DNA of 64,000 bases from Eledone cirrhosa (taxonomy: Eukaryota > Mollusca > Cephalopoda > Octopoda > Eledonidae), in assembly GCA_964016885.1 (NCBI GenBank), contig OZ024740.1, forward strand, positions 6,585,450 to 6,649,449, given 5' to 3'. Below are positions 14,206-26,600 of this stretch, one piece after another. Position numbers and translations under genes: made by a program. Position 1 is the stretch's first letter. Each line of letters starts with the position of its first letter. The notes under the pieces are model-generated. The model was not told where the DNA came from and did not search any database. It saw only the letters and a program-made list of their open reading frames with translations.

Positions 14206-16974
14206 ACCATGTTAGGGTGGTGGATTGGCAGTATTGGTAGAGGGTCTGACACCATGTTAGGGTGGCTGATTGGCAGTATTGGTAGAGGGTCTGACACCAT
14301 GTTACGGTGGTGGATTGGCAGTATTGGTAGAGGGTCTGATATCATGTTAGGGTGGTTGATTGGTAGTATAGGTAGAGGGTCTGACACCATGGTAGGGTGG
14401 CAGATTGGCAGTATTGGTAGAGGGTCTGACACAATGTTAGGGTGGTGGATTGGCAGTATTGGTAGAGGGTCTGACATCATGTTAGGGTGGTGGATTGGTA
14501 GTATAGGTAGAGGTTTTGACACCATTGTAGGGTGGTGGATTGGCAATATTGGTAGAGGGTCTCACACCATGTTAGGGTGGCGGATTGGCAATATTGGTAG
14601 AGGTTCTGACACCATGGTAGGTGGTGGATTGGCAGTTCTTATAGAGGGTCTGACACCATGGTAGGCTGGTGGATTGGTAGTATTGGTAGAGGGTCTGACA
14701 CCATGTTAGGGTGGTGGAGTGGTAGTATAGGCAGAGGGTCTGACACCATCTTAGGTGGTGGATTGGTAGTATTGGTAGATCGTCTGACACCATGTTAGGG
14801 TGGTGGATTGGTAGTATAGGTAGAGGGTCTGAGACCATCTTAGGTGTTGGATTGGTAGTATTGGTAGAGGGTCTGACACCATCTTAGGTGGTGGATTGGC
14901 AGTATTGGTAGAGGGTCTGACACAATGCTAGGGTGGTGGATTGGCAGTATTGTTAGAGGGGCTAACACCATGTTAGGTGGTGGATTGGCAGTATTTGTAG
15001 AGGGTCTGACACAATGCTAGGGTTGTGGATTGGCAGTATTGGTAGAGGGGCTGACACCATTTTAGGTGGTGGATTGGCAGTATTGGTAGAGGGTCAGACG
15101 CCATGGGTGGTGGATTGGCATTATTGGTAGAGGGTCTGACACCATGTTAGGGTGGTGGATTGGCAGTATAGGTAGAGGGTCTGACACCATGTTAGGGTGG
15201 TGGATTGGTAGTATAGGTAGAGGGTCTGACACAATGCTAGGGTGGCGGATTGGCAGTATTGGTAGAGGGTCTGACACCATGTTAGGTGGTGGATTGGCAG
15301 TATGGGTAGAGGGTCTGACACCATGTTAGGGTGGTGGATTGGCAGTATTGGTAGCGGGTCTGACACCATGTTAGAGTGGTGGATTAGTAGTATAGGTAGA
15401 GGGTCTGCCACCATGGTAGGGTGGTGGATTGGCAGTATAGGTAGAGGGTCTGACACCATGTTAGGGTGGCGGATTGGCAGTATTGGTAGAGGGTCTGACA
15501 CCATGCTAGGGTGGTGGATTGGCAGTATTGGTAGAGGGTCTGACACCATGTTAGGGTGGTGGATTGGCAGTATTGGTAGAGGGTCTGCCACCATGCTAGG
15601 GTGGTGGATTGGCAGTATTGGTAGAGGGTCTGACACCATGTTAGGGTGGTGGATTGGCAGTATTGGTAGAGGGTCTGACATCATGCTAGGTGGTGGATTG
15701 TTAGTATTGGTAGAGGGTCTGACACCATGTTAGGTGGTGGATTGGCAGTATAGGTAGAGGTTCTGACACAATGCTAGGGTGGCGGATTGGCAGTATTGGT
15801 AGAGGGTCTGACACCATGTTAGGGTGGTGGATTGGCAGTATTGGTAGAGGGTCTGACACCATGTTAGGGTGGCGGATTGGCAGTATTGGTAGAGGGTCTG
15901 ACACCATGTTAGGGTGGTGGATTGGCAGTATTGGTAAAGGGTCTGATACCATGTTAGGGTGGTGGATTGGTAGTATAGGTAGAGGGTCTGACACCATTGT
16001 AGGGTGGTGGATTGGCAATATTGGTAGAGGGTCTGACACCATGGTAGGGTGGTGGATCGGCAGTATTGTTAGAGGTTCTGGCACCATGTTAGGTGGTGGA
16101 TTGGTAGTATTGGTAGAGGGTCTGACACCATGTTAGGGTGGAGGATTGGCAGTATTGGTAGAGGGTCTGACACCATGGTAGGGTGGTGGATTGGCAGTAT
16201 TGTTAGAGGTTCTGGCACCATGTTAGGTGGTGGATTGGCAGTATTGGTAGAGGGTCAGACGCCATGGGTGGTGGATTGGAAGTATTGGTAGAGGGTCTAA
16301 CACCATGTTAGGGTGGTGGATGGTAGCATAGGTAGAGGGTCTGACACCATGTTAGGTGGTGGATTGGCAGTATTGGTAGAGGGCCTGACACAATGCTAGG
16401 GTGGTGGATTGGCAGTATTGGTAGAGGGTCTGACACCATGTTAGGTGGTGGATTAGCAGTATTGGTAGATGGTCAGACGCCATGGGTGGTGGATTGGCAG
16501 CATTGGTAGAGGGTCTGACACCATGTTAGGGTGGTGGATTGGTAGTATTGGTAGAGGGTCTGACACCATGGTAGGGGGTGGATTGGTAGTATAGGTAGAG
16601 GGTCTGACAAAATGCTAGGGTGGCGGATTGGCAGTATTGGTAGAGGGTCTGACACCATGTTAGGGTGGTGGATTGGCAGTATTGGTAGAGGGTCTGATAC
16701 CATGTTAGGGTGGTGGATTGGCAGTATTGGTAGAGGGTCTGACACCATGTTAGGGTGGCGGATTGGCAGTATTGGTAGAGGGTCTGACACCATGTTACGG
16801 TGGTGGATTGGCAGTATTGGTAGAGGGTCTGATATCATGTTAGGGTGGTTGATTGGTAGTATAGGTAGAGGGTCTGACACCATGGTAGGGTGGCAGATTG
16901 GCAGTATTGGTAGAGGGTCTGACACAATGTTAGGGTGGTGGATTGGCAGTATTGGTAGAGGGTCTGACATCATG

Positions 16975-19370
16975 TTAGGGTGGTGGATTGGTAGTATAGG
17001 TAGAGGTTTTGACAACATTGTAGGGTGGCGGATTGGCAATATTGGTAGAGGTTCTGACACCATGGTAGGTGGTGGATTGGCAGTGTTTATAGAGGGTCTG
17101 ACACCATGGTAGGCTGGTGGATTGGTAGTATTGGTAGAGGGTCTGACACCATGTTAGGGTGGTGGAGTGGTAGTATAGGCAGAGGGTCTGACACCATCTT
17201 AGGTGGTGGATTGGTAGTATTGGTAGATCGTCTGACACCATGTTAGGGTGGTGGATTGGTAGTATAGGTAGAGGGTCTGAGACCATCTTAGGTGTTGGAT
17301 TGGTAGTATTGGTAGAGGGTCTGACACCATCTTAGGTGGTGGATTGGCAGTATTGGTAGAGGGTCTGACACAATGCTAGGGTGGTGGATTGGCAGTATTG
17401 TTAGAGGGGCTAACACCATGTTAGGTGGTGGATTGGCAGTATTTGTAGAGGGTCTGACACAATGCTAGGGTTGCGGATTGGCAGTATTGGTAGAGGGGCT
17501 GACACCATTTTAGGTGGTGGATTGGCAGTATTGGTAGAGGGTCAGACGCCATGGGTGGTGGATTGGCATTATTGGTAGAGGGTCTGACACCATGTTAGGG
17601 TGGTGGATTGGCAGTATAGGTAGAGGGTCTGACACCATGTTAGGGTGGTGGATTGGTAGTATAGGTAGAGGGTCTGACACAATGCTAGGGTGGCGGATTG
17701 GCAGTATTGGTAGAGGGTCTGACACCATGTTAGGGTGGTGGATTTGCAGTGTTGGTAGAGGGTCTGACACCATTTTAGGGTGGTGGATTGGCAGTATTGG
17801 TAGAGGGTCTGACACCATGTTAGGGTGGTGGATTGGCAGTATTGGTAGAGGGTCTGACACCATGTTAGGTGGTGGATTGGTAGTATTGGTAGAGGGTCTG
17901 ACACCATGGTAGGGTGGTGGATTGGCAGTATAGGTAGAGGGTCTGACACCATGTTAGGGTGGTGGATTGGCAGTATAGGTAGAGGGTCTGACACCATGTT
18001 AGGGTGGTGGATTGGCAGTATTGGTAGAGGGTCTGATACCATGCTAGGTGGTGGATTCTTAGTATTGGTAGAGGGTCTGACACCATGTTAGGTGGTGGAT
18101 TGGCAGTATAGGTAGAGGGTCTGACACCATGTTAGGGTGGCGGATTGGCAGTATTGGTAGAGGGACTGACACCATGTTAGGGTGGCGGGTTGGCAGTATT
18201 GGTAGAGGGTCTGACACCATTTTAGGGTGGTGGATTGGCAGTATTGGTAGAGGGTCTGATACCATGTTAGGGTGGTGGATTGGTAGTATAGGTAGTGGGT
18301 CTGACACGATTGTAGGGTGGTGGATTGGCAATATTGGTAGAGATCTGACACCATGTTAGGTGGTGGATTGGTAGTATTGGTAGAGGGTCTGACACCATGG
18401 TAGGTGGTGGATTGGTAGTATTGGTAGAGGGTCTGACACCATGTTAGGTGGTGGATTGGTAGTATTGGTAGAGGGTCTGACACCATGTTAGGGTGGAGGA
18501 TTGGCAGTATTGGTAGAGGGTCTGACACCATGGTAGAGTGGTGGATTGGCAGTATTGTTAGAGGGTCAGACGCCGTGGGTGGTGGATTGGCAGTATTGGT
18601 AGAGGGTCTGACACCATGTTAGGGTGGTGGATTGGTAGTATTGGTAGAGGGTCTGACACCATGGTAGGGGGTGGATTGGTAGTATAGGTAGAGGGTCTGA
18701 CACAATGCAATGGTGGCGGATTGGCAGTATTGGTAGAGGGTCTGACACCATTTTAGGGTGGCAGATTTGCAGTATTAGTAGAGGGTTTGACACCATGTTA
18801 GGGTGGTGGATTGGCAGTATTGGTAGAGGGTCTGATACCATGTTAGGGTGGTGGATTGGCAGTATTGGTAGAGGGTCTGACACCATGTTATGGTGGCGGA
18901 TTGGCAGTATTGGTAGAGGGTCTGACACCATGTTAGGGTGGTGGATTGGTAGTATTGGTAGAGGGTCTGACATCATGTTAGGGTGGTGGATTGGTAGTAT
19001 AGGTAGAGGGTCTGACACCATGGTAGGGTGGTGGATTGGCATTATTGGTAGAGGGTCTGAGACCATGTTAGGTGGTGGATTGGTAGTATTAATAGAGGGT
19101 CTGACACCATGTTAGGTGGTGGATTGGTAGTATTGGTAGAGGGTCTGACACCATGGTAGGTGGTGGATTGGTAGTATTGGTAGAGGGTCTGACACCATGT
19201 TAGGTGGTGTATTGGTAGTATTGGTAGAGGGTCTGACACCATGTTAGGGTGGTGGATTGGCAGTATTGGTAGAGGGTCTGATACCATGTTAGGGTGGTGG
19301 ATTGGCAGTATTGGTAAAGGGTCTGACACCATTGTAGGGTGGTGGATTGGCAATATTGGTAGAGATCTGA
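16975..19370 (+). repeat. Third copy of the arm-start block set
   Basis: This region aligns with 43.98-46.2 kb at offsets that step from 26,964 to 27,052 to 27,141 bp (one-to-two-monomer changes). From about 18.09 kb it also aligns with the start of the window at 17,957 then 17,868 bp. Shared markers include GATTCTTAG or GATTGTTAG after CATGCTAGG, GTAGTGGGTC with CACGATTGTAGGG, and AGATCT at 18,341. It differs from the other two copies at many more positions than they differ from each other, for example GGGACTGACACC near 18,163, GGCGGGTTGG near 18,184 and ATGCAATGGTGG near 18,708. It therefore looks like an older copy than the pair at 1 and 45 kb. Confidence 0.8.
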
Positions 19371-22300
19371 CACCATGTTAGGTGGTGGATTGGTAGTATT
19401 GGTAGAGGGTCTGACACCATGTTAGGGTGGAGGATTGGCAGTATTGGTAGAGGGTCTGACACCATGGTAGGGTGGTGGATTGGCAGTATTGTTAGAGGTT
19501 CTGGCACCATGTTAGGTGGTGGATTGGCAGTATTGGTAGAGGGTCAGACGCCATGGGTGGTGGATTGGAAGTATTGGTAGAGGGTCTAACACCATGTTAG
19601 GGTGGTGGATGGTAGTATAGGTAGAGGGTCTGACACCATGTTAGGTGGTGGATTGGCAGTATTGGTAGAGGGTCTGACACCATGTTAGGTGGTGGATTGG
19701 CAGTATTGGTAGAGGGTCTGACACCATGTTAGGTGGTGGATTGGCAGCATTGGTAGAGGGTCTGACACCGTGTTAGGGTGGTGGATTGGTAGTATTGGTA
19801 GAGGGTCTGACACCATGGTAGGGGGTGGATTGGTAGTATAGGTAGAGGGTCTGACACAATGCTAGGGTGGCGGTTTTGCAGTATTGGTAGAGGGTCTGAC
19901 ACCATGTTAGGGTGGTGGATTGGCAGTATTGGTAGAGGGTCTGATACCATGTTAGGGTGGTGGATTGGCAGTATTGGTAGAGGGTCTGACACCATGTTAG
20001 GGTGGCGGATTGGCAGTATTGGTAGAGGGTCTGACACCATGTTACGGTGGTGGATTGGCAGTATTGGTAGAGGGTCTGATATCATGTTAGGGTGGTTGAT
20101 TGGTAGTATAGGTAGAGGGTCTGACACCATGGTAGGGTGGCAGATTGGCAGTATTGGTAGAGGGTCTGACACAATGTTAGGGTGGTGGATTGGCAGTATT
20201 GGTAGAGGGTCTGACATCATGTTAGGGTGGTGGATTGGTAGTATAGGTAGAGGTTTTGACACCATTGTAGGGTGGTGGATTGGCAATATTGGTAGAGGGT
20301 CTCACACCATGTTAGGGTGGCGGATTGGCAATATTGGTAGAGGTTCTGACACCATGGCAGGTGGTGGATTGGCAGTGTTTATAGAGGGTCTGACACCATG
20401 GTAGGCTGGTGGATTGGTAGTATTGGTAGAGGGTCTGACACCATGTTAGGGTGGTGGAGTGGTAGTATAGGCAAGGGTCTGACACCATCTTAGGTGGTGG
20501 ATTGGTAGTATTGGTAGATCGTCTGACACCATGTTAGGGTGGTGGATTGGTACTATAGGTAGAGGGTCTGACACAATGCTAGGGTGGTGGATTGGCAGTA
20601 TTGTTAGAGGGGCTAACACCATGTTAGGTGGTGGATTGGCAGTATTTGTAGAGGGTCTGACACAATGCTAGGGTTGTGGATTGGCAGTATTGGTAGAGGG
20701 GCTGACACCATTTTAGGTGGTGGATTGGCAGTATTGGTAGAGGGTCAGACGCCATGGTTGGTGGATTGGCATTATTGGTAGAGGGTCTGACACCATGTTA
20801 GGGTGGTGGATTGGCAGTATAGGTAGAGGGTCTGACACCATGTTAGGGTGGTGGATTGGTAGTATAGGTAGAGGGTCTGACACAATGCTAGGGTGGCGGA
20901 TTGGCAGTATTGGTAGAGGGTCTGACACCATGTTAGGATGGTGGATTTGCAGTATTGGTAGAGGGTCTGACATCATGTTAGGGTGGTGGATTGGCAGTAT
21001 TGGTAGAGGGTCTGACACCATGTTAGGTGGTGGATTGGCAGTATTGGTAGAGGGTCAGACGCCATGGGTGGTGGATTGGGAATATTGGTAGAGGGTCTGA
21101 CACCATGTTAAGGTGGTGGATTGGCAGTATAGATAGAGGGTCTGACACATTGTTAGGGTGGTGGATTGGTAGTATTGGTAGAGGGTCTGACACTGTGGTA
21201 GGGTGGCGGATTGGCAGTATTGGTAGAGGGTCTGACAGCATGTTAGGTTGGTGGATTGGCAGTATTGGTAGACGTTCTGATACCATGTTAGGGTGGCTGA
21301 TTGGTAAACTTGGTAGAGTGTCTGACACCATGTTAGGGTGGTGGATTGGCAGTATTGGTAGAGAGTCTGACACTGTGTTAGGGTGGTGGATTGTTAGTAT
21401 TGGTAGAGGGTCTGACACCATGTTAGGTGGCGGATTGGTAGTATTGGTAGAGGGTCTGACACCATGTTAGGTGGTGGATTGGCAGTATTGGTAGAGGGTC
21501 TTACACAGTGCCAGGGTGGTGGATTGGCAGTATTGGTAGAGGGTCTGACACCATGTGAGGGTGGCAGATTGGCAGTATTGGTAGGGGGTCTGACGCCATG
21601 TTAGGGTGGTGGATTGGCAGTATTGGTAGAGGGTCTGACACCATGCTAGGGTGGTGGATTGGCAGTATTGGTAGAGGGTCTGACACCATGTTAGGGTGGT
21701 GGATTGGCAGTATTGGTAGAGGGTCTGACACCATGCTAGGTCGTGGATTGTTAGTATTGGTAGAGGGTCTGACACCATGTTAGGTGGTGGATTGGCAGTA
21801 TAGGTAGAGGGTCTGACACCATGTTAGGTTCGTGGAGTGGTAGTATTGGTAGAGGGTCTGACACCATCTTAGTTGGTGGATTGGTAGTATTGGTAGAGGG
21901 TCTAACACCATGGTATGTGGTGGATTGGTAGTATTGGTAGAGGGTCTGACACCATGCTAGGGTGGTGGATTGGCAGTATTGGTAGAGGGTCTCACACCAT
22001 GCTAGGGTGGTGGATTGGCAGTATTGGTAGAGGGTCTGACGCCATGTTAGGTGATGGATTGGTAGTATTGGTAGAGGGTCTGACACCATGTTAGGTGGTA
22101 GATCGGCAGTATTGGTTGAGGGTCTGACACAATGCTAGGGTGGTGGATTGGCATTATTGGTAGAGGGGCTGACACCATGTTAGGTGGTGGATTGGCAGTA
22201 TTGGTAGAGGGTCTGACACAATGCTAGGGTGGTGGATTGGCAGTATTGGTAGAGGGTCTAACACCATGTTAGGGTGGTGGATTGGCAGTATAGTTAGAGG

Positions 22301-23639
22301 GTCTGACACCATGTTAGGGTGGTGGATTGGTAGTATTGGTAGAGGGTCTGACACCATGGTAGGGGTGGATTGGTAGTATAGGTAGAGGGTCTGGCACAAT
22401 GCTAGGGTGGCGGATTGGCAGTATTGGTAGAGGGTCTGACACCATGTTAGGTGGTGGATTGGCAGTATTGGTAGAGGGTCTGACACAATGCTAGGGTGGC
22501 GGATTGGCAGTATTGGTAGAGGGTCTGACACCATGTTAGGGTGGCGGATTGGCAGTATTGGTAGAGGGTCTGACACCATGTTAGGGTGGTGGATTGGCAG
22601 TATTGGTAGAGAGTCTGACACCGTGTTAGGGTGGTGGATTGGTAGTATTGGTAGAGGGTCTGACACCATGCTAGGGTGGTGGATTGGCAGTATTGGTAGA
22701 GGGTCTGACACCATGTTAGGGTGGTGGATTGGCAGTATTGGTAGAGGGTCTGACACCATGTTAGGGTGGAGGATTGGCAGTATTGGTACAGGGTCTGACA
22801 CCATGTTAGGGTGGTGGAATGTTAGTATTGGTAGAGGGTCTGACACCATGTTAGGTGGTGGATCGGCAGTATTGGTAGAGGGTCTTACACAATGCTAGGG
22901 TGGTGGATTGGCAGTATTGGTAGAGGGTCTGACAGCATGTTAGGGTGGTGTATTGGCAGTATTGTTAGAGGGTCTGACACAATGTTAGGGTTGTGGATTG
23001 GCAGTATTGGTAGAGGGTCTGACACCATGTTAGGGGTGTATTGGTAGTATAGGTAGAGGGTTTGACACAATGCTAGGGTGGCGGATTGGCATTATTGGTA
23101 GAGGGTCTGACACCATGTTAGGTGGTGGATTGGCAGTATTGGTAGAGGGTCTGACACCATGTTAGGGTGGCGGATTGGCAGTATTGGTAGAGGGTCTGAC
23201 ACCATGTTAGGTGGTAGATTGGCAGTATTGGTAGAGGATCTGACACAATGCTAGGGTGGTGGATTGGCAGTATTGGTAGAGGGTCTGACACAATGCTAGG
23301 GTGGTGGATTGGCAGTATTGGTAGAGGGTCTGACACCATGTTAGGGTGGTGGATTGGTAGTATTGGTAGAGGGTCTGACACCATGGTAGGGGTGGATTGG
23401 TAGTATAAGTAGAGGGTCTGACACAATGCTAGGTTGGCGGATTGGCAGTATTGGTAGAGGGTCTCACACCATGTTAGGTGGTGTATTGGCAGTATTGGTA
23501 GAGGGTCTGACACCATGTTAGGGTGGTGGATTGGCAGTATAGGTAGAGGGTCTGACACCATGTTAGGTGGTGGATTGGTAGTATTGGTAGAGGGTCTGAC
23601 ACCATGTTAGGTGGTGGATTGGCAGTATTGGTAGAGGGT

Positions 23640-26600
23640 CTTACACCATGTTAGGGTGGTGGATTGGCAGTATTGGTAGAGGGTCTGACACCATGTTACG
23701 GTGGCGGATTGGCAGTATTGGTAGAGGGTCTGACACCATGATAGGGTGGTGGATTGGCAGTATTGGTAGCAGGTCTGACACCATGTTAGGGTGGTGGATT
23801 GGTAGTATAGGTAGAGGGTCTGACACCATGGTAGGGTGGTGGATTGGCAGTATAGGTAGAGGGTCTGACACCATGTTAGGGTGGCGGATTGGCAGTATTG
23901 GTAGAGGGTCTGACACCATGTTAGGTGGTGGATTGGCAGCATTGGTAGATGGTCAGACGCCATGGGTGGTGGATTGGCAGTATTGGTAGAGGGTCTGACA
24001 CCATGTTAGGGTGGTGGACTGGTAGTATAGGTAGAGGGTCTAACACCATGTTATATGGTGGATTGGCAGTATTGGTAGAGGGTCAGACGCCATGGGTGGT
24101 GGATTGGCAGTATTGTTAGAGGGTCTGACACCATGTTAGGGTGGTGGATTGGCAGTATTGGTAGAGGGTCTCACACAATGCTAGGGTGGTGGATTGGCAG
24201 TATTGGTAGAGGGTCTGACAACATGTTAGGTGGTGGATTGGCAGTATTGGTACAGGGTCTGACACAATGCTAGGGTGGTGGTTTGTCAGTATTGGTAGAG
24301 GGTCTGACACAATGCTAGGGTGGTGGATTGGCAGTATTGGTAGAGGGTCAGACGCCATGGGTGGTGGATTGGGAGTATTGGTAGAGGGTCTGACACCATG
24401 TTAGAGTGGTGGATTGGCAGTATAGGTAGAGGGTCTGACACCATATTAGGGTGGTGGATTGGTAGTATTTTTAGTGGGTCTGACACCGTGGTAGGGGTGG
24501 ATTGGTAGTATAGCTAGAGGGCCTGACACCATGCTAGGGTAGTGGATTGGCAGTGTTGTTAGAGTCTGACACCGTGGTAGGGTGGCGGATTGGCAGTATT
24601 GATAGAGGGACTGACACCATGTTAAGCTGGTGGATTGGCAGTATTGGTAGAGGTTCTGATACCATGTTAGGGTGGCGGATTGGCAGAATTGGTAGAGGGT
24701 CTGACACCATGTTAGGGTGGTGGATTGGTAGTATTGGTAGAGGGCCTGACACCATGTTATGGTGGTGGATTGGCAGTATAGGTAGAGTGTCTGACACCAT
24801 GCTAGAGTGGTGGATTGGCAGTATAGGTAGAGGGTCTGACACCATGTGAGGGTGGCAGATTGGCAGTATTGGTAAAGGGTCTGACACCATGTTAGGGTGG
24901 TGGATTGGCAGTATTGGTAGAGGGTCTGACACCATGCTAGGGTGGTGGATTGGCAGTATTGGTAGAGGGTCTGACACCATCTTAGGGTGGTGGATTGTTA
25001 GTATTGGTAGAGGGTCAGACACAATGTTAGGTTGGTGGAGTGGTAGTATAGGTAGAGGGTCTGACACCATCTTAGTTGGTGGATTGGTAGTATTGGTAGA
25101 GGGTCTAACACCATGGTATGTGGTGGATTGGTAGTATTGGTAGAGGGTCTGACACCATGTTAGGTGGTGGATTGGCAGTATTGGTAGAGGGTCTGACACC
25201 ATGTTAGGGTGGTGGATTGGCAGTATTGGTAGAGGGTCTGACACCATGGTAGGGGTGGCTTGGTAGTATAGGTAGAGGGTCTGACACGATGCTAGGGTGG
25301 CAGATTGGCAGTATTGGTAGAGGGTCTGACAACATGTTAGGTGGTGGATTGGCAGTATTGGTAGAGGGTCTGACACCATGTTAGGGTGGTGGATTGGCAG
25401 TATTGGAAGATGGTCTGACACCATGCTAGGTCGTGGATTGTTAGTATTGGTAGAGGGTCTGACACCATGTTAGGTGGTGGATTGGCAGTATAGATAGAGG
25501 GTCTGACACCATGTTTGGTTGGTGGAGTGGTAGTATTGGTAGAGGGTCTGACACCATCTTAGTTGGTGGATTGGTAGTATTGGTTGAGGGTCTGACACCA
25601 GGTTAGGTGGTGGATTGGCAGTATAGATAGAGGCTCTGACACCATGTTAGGTTGGTGGAGTGGTAGTATTGGTAGAGGGTCTGACACCATCTTAGTTGGT
25701 AGATTGGTAGTATTGGTAGAGGGTCTAACACCATGGTATGTGGTGGATTGTTAGTATTGTTAGAGGGTCTGACACCATGTTAGGTGGTGGATTGGTAGTA
25801 TTGGTAGAGGGTCTGACACCATATTAGGGTGGAGGATTGGCAGTATTGGTAGAGGGTCTGACACCATGGTATGGTGGTGGATTGGCAGTATTAGTAGAGG
25901 GTCTGATACCATGTTAGGTGGTGGATTGGCAGTCTAGGTAGAGGTTCTGACACCATGTAAGGGGTGTATTGGTTGTATAGGTAGAGGGTTTGACACAATG
26001 CTAGGGTGGCGGATTGGCATTATTGGTAGAGGGTCTGACACCATGTTAGGTGGTGGATTGGCAGTATTGGTAGAGGGTCTGACACAATGCTAGGGTGGTG
26101 GATTGGCAGTATTGGTAGAGGCGCTGACACCATGTTAGGTGGTGGATTGGCAGTATTGGTAGAGGGTCTGACACAATGCTAGGGTGGTGGATTGGCAGTA
26201 TTGGTAGAGGGTCTGACACCATGTTAGGGTGGTGGATTGGTAGTATTGGTAGAGGGTCTGACACCATGGTAGGGGTGGATTGGTAGTATAAGTAGAGGGT
26301 CTGACACAATGCTAGGGTGGCGGATTGGCAGTATTGGTAGAGGGTCTGACACCATGCTAGGTGGTGGATTGGCAGTATTGGTAGAGGGTCTGACACAATG
26401 CTAGGGTGGCGGATTGGCAGTATTGGTAGAGGGACTGACACCATGTTAGGGTGGCGGATTGGCAGTATTGGTAGAGGGTCTTACACCATGTTAGGGTGAT
26501 GGATTGGCAGTATTGGTAGAGGGTCTGACACCATGTTACGGTGGCGGATTGGCAGTATTGGTAGAGGGTCTGACACCATGGTAGGGTGGTGGATTGGCAG

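Larger units (their letters stand above)
1..17636 (+). repeat. Left arm of a ~45-kb-offset large duplication
   Basis: This stretch matches 45,010-61,359 almost base for base, in the same order and orientation. The offset is 45,009 bp from base 1. It steps to 45,008 near 2,265 (1-bp loss in the right arm), 44,963 near 2.6 kb (45 bp), 44,964 near 3.96 kb (1 bp), 44,920 near 5.6 kb (44 bp), 44,785 near 7.3 kb (135 bp), 44,696 near 11.5 kb (89 bp) and 43,723 near 13.2 kb (a 973-bp extra duplication in this arm). Most steps are whole monomers, as expected from unequal exchange or slippage. Single-base differences are sparse, for example G/T near 411, C/T near 656 and A/G near 1,794. The match starts at the window edge, so the true left limit is outside. 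A recent duplication is inferred. An assembly duplication cannot be excluded from sequence alone. Confidence 0.9.

Noticed and set aside
20500..21060. Possible transposon insertion at the start of the diverged domain.
   Set aside because: The 45/44-bp unit continues without a break. No terminal repeats, target-site duplication or unrelated sequence is seen.
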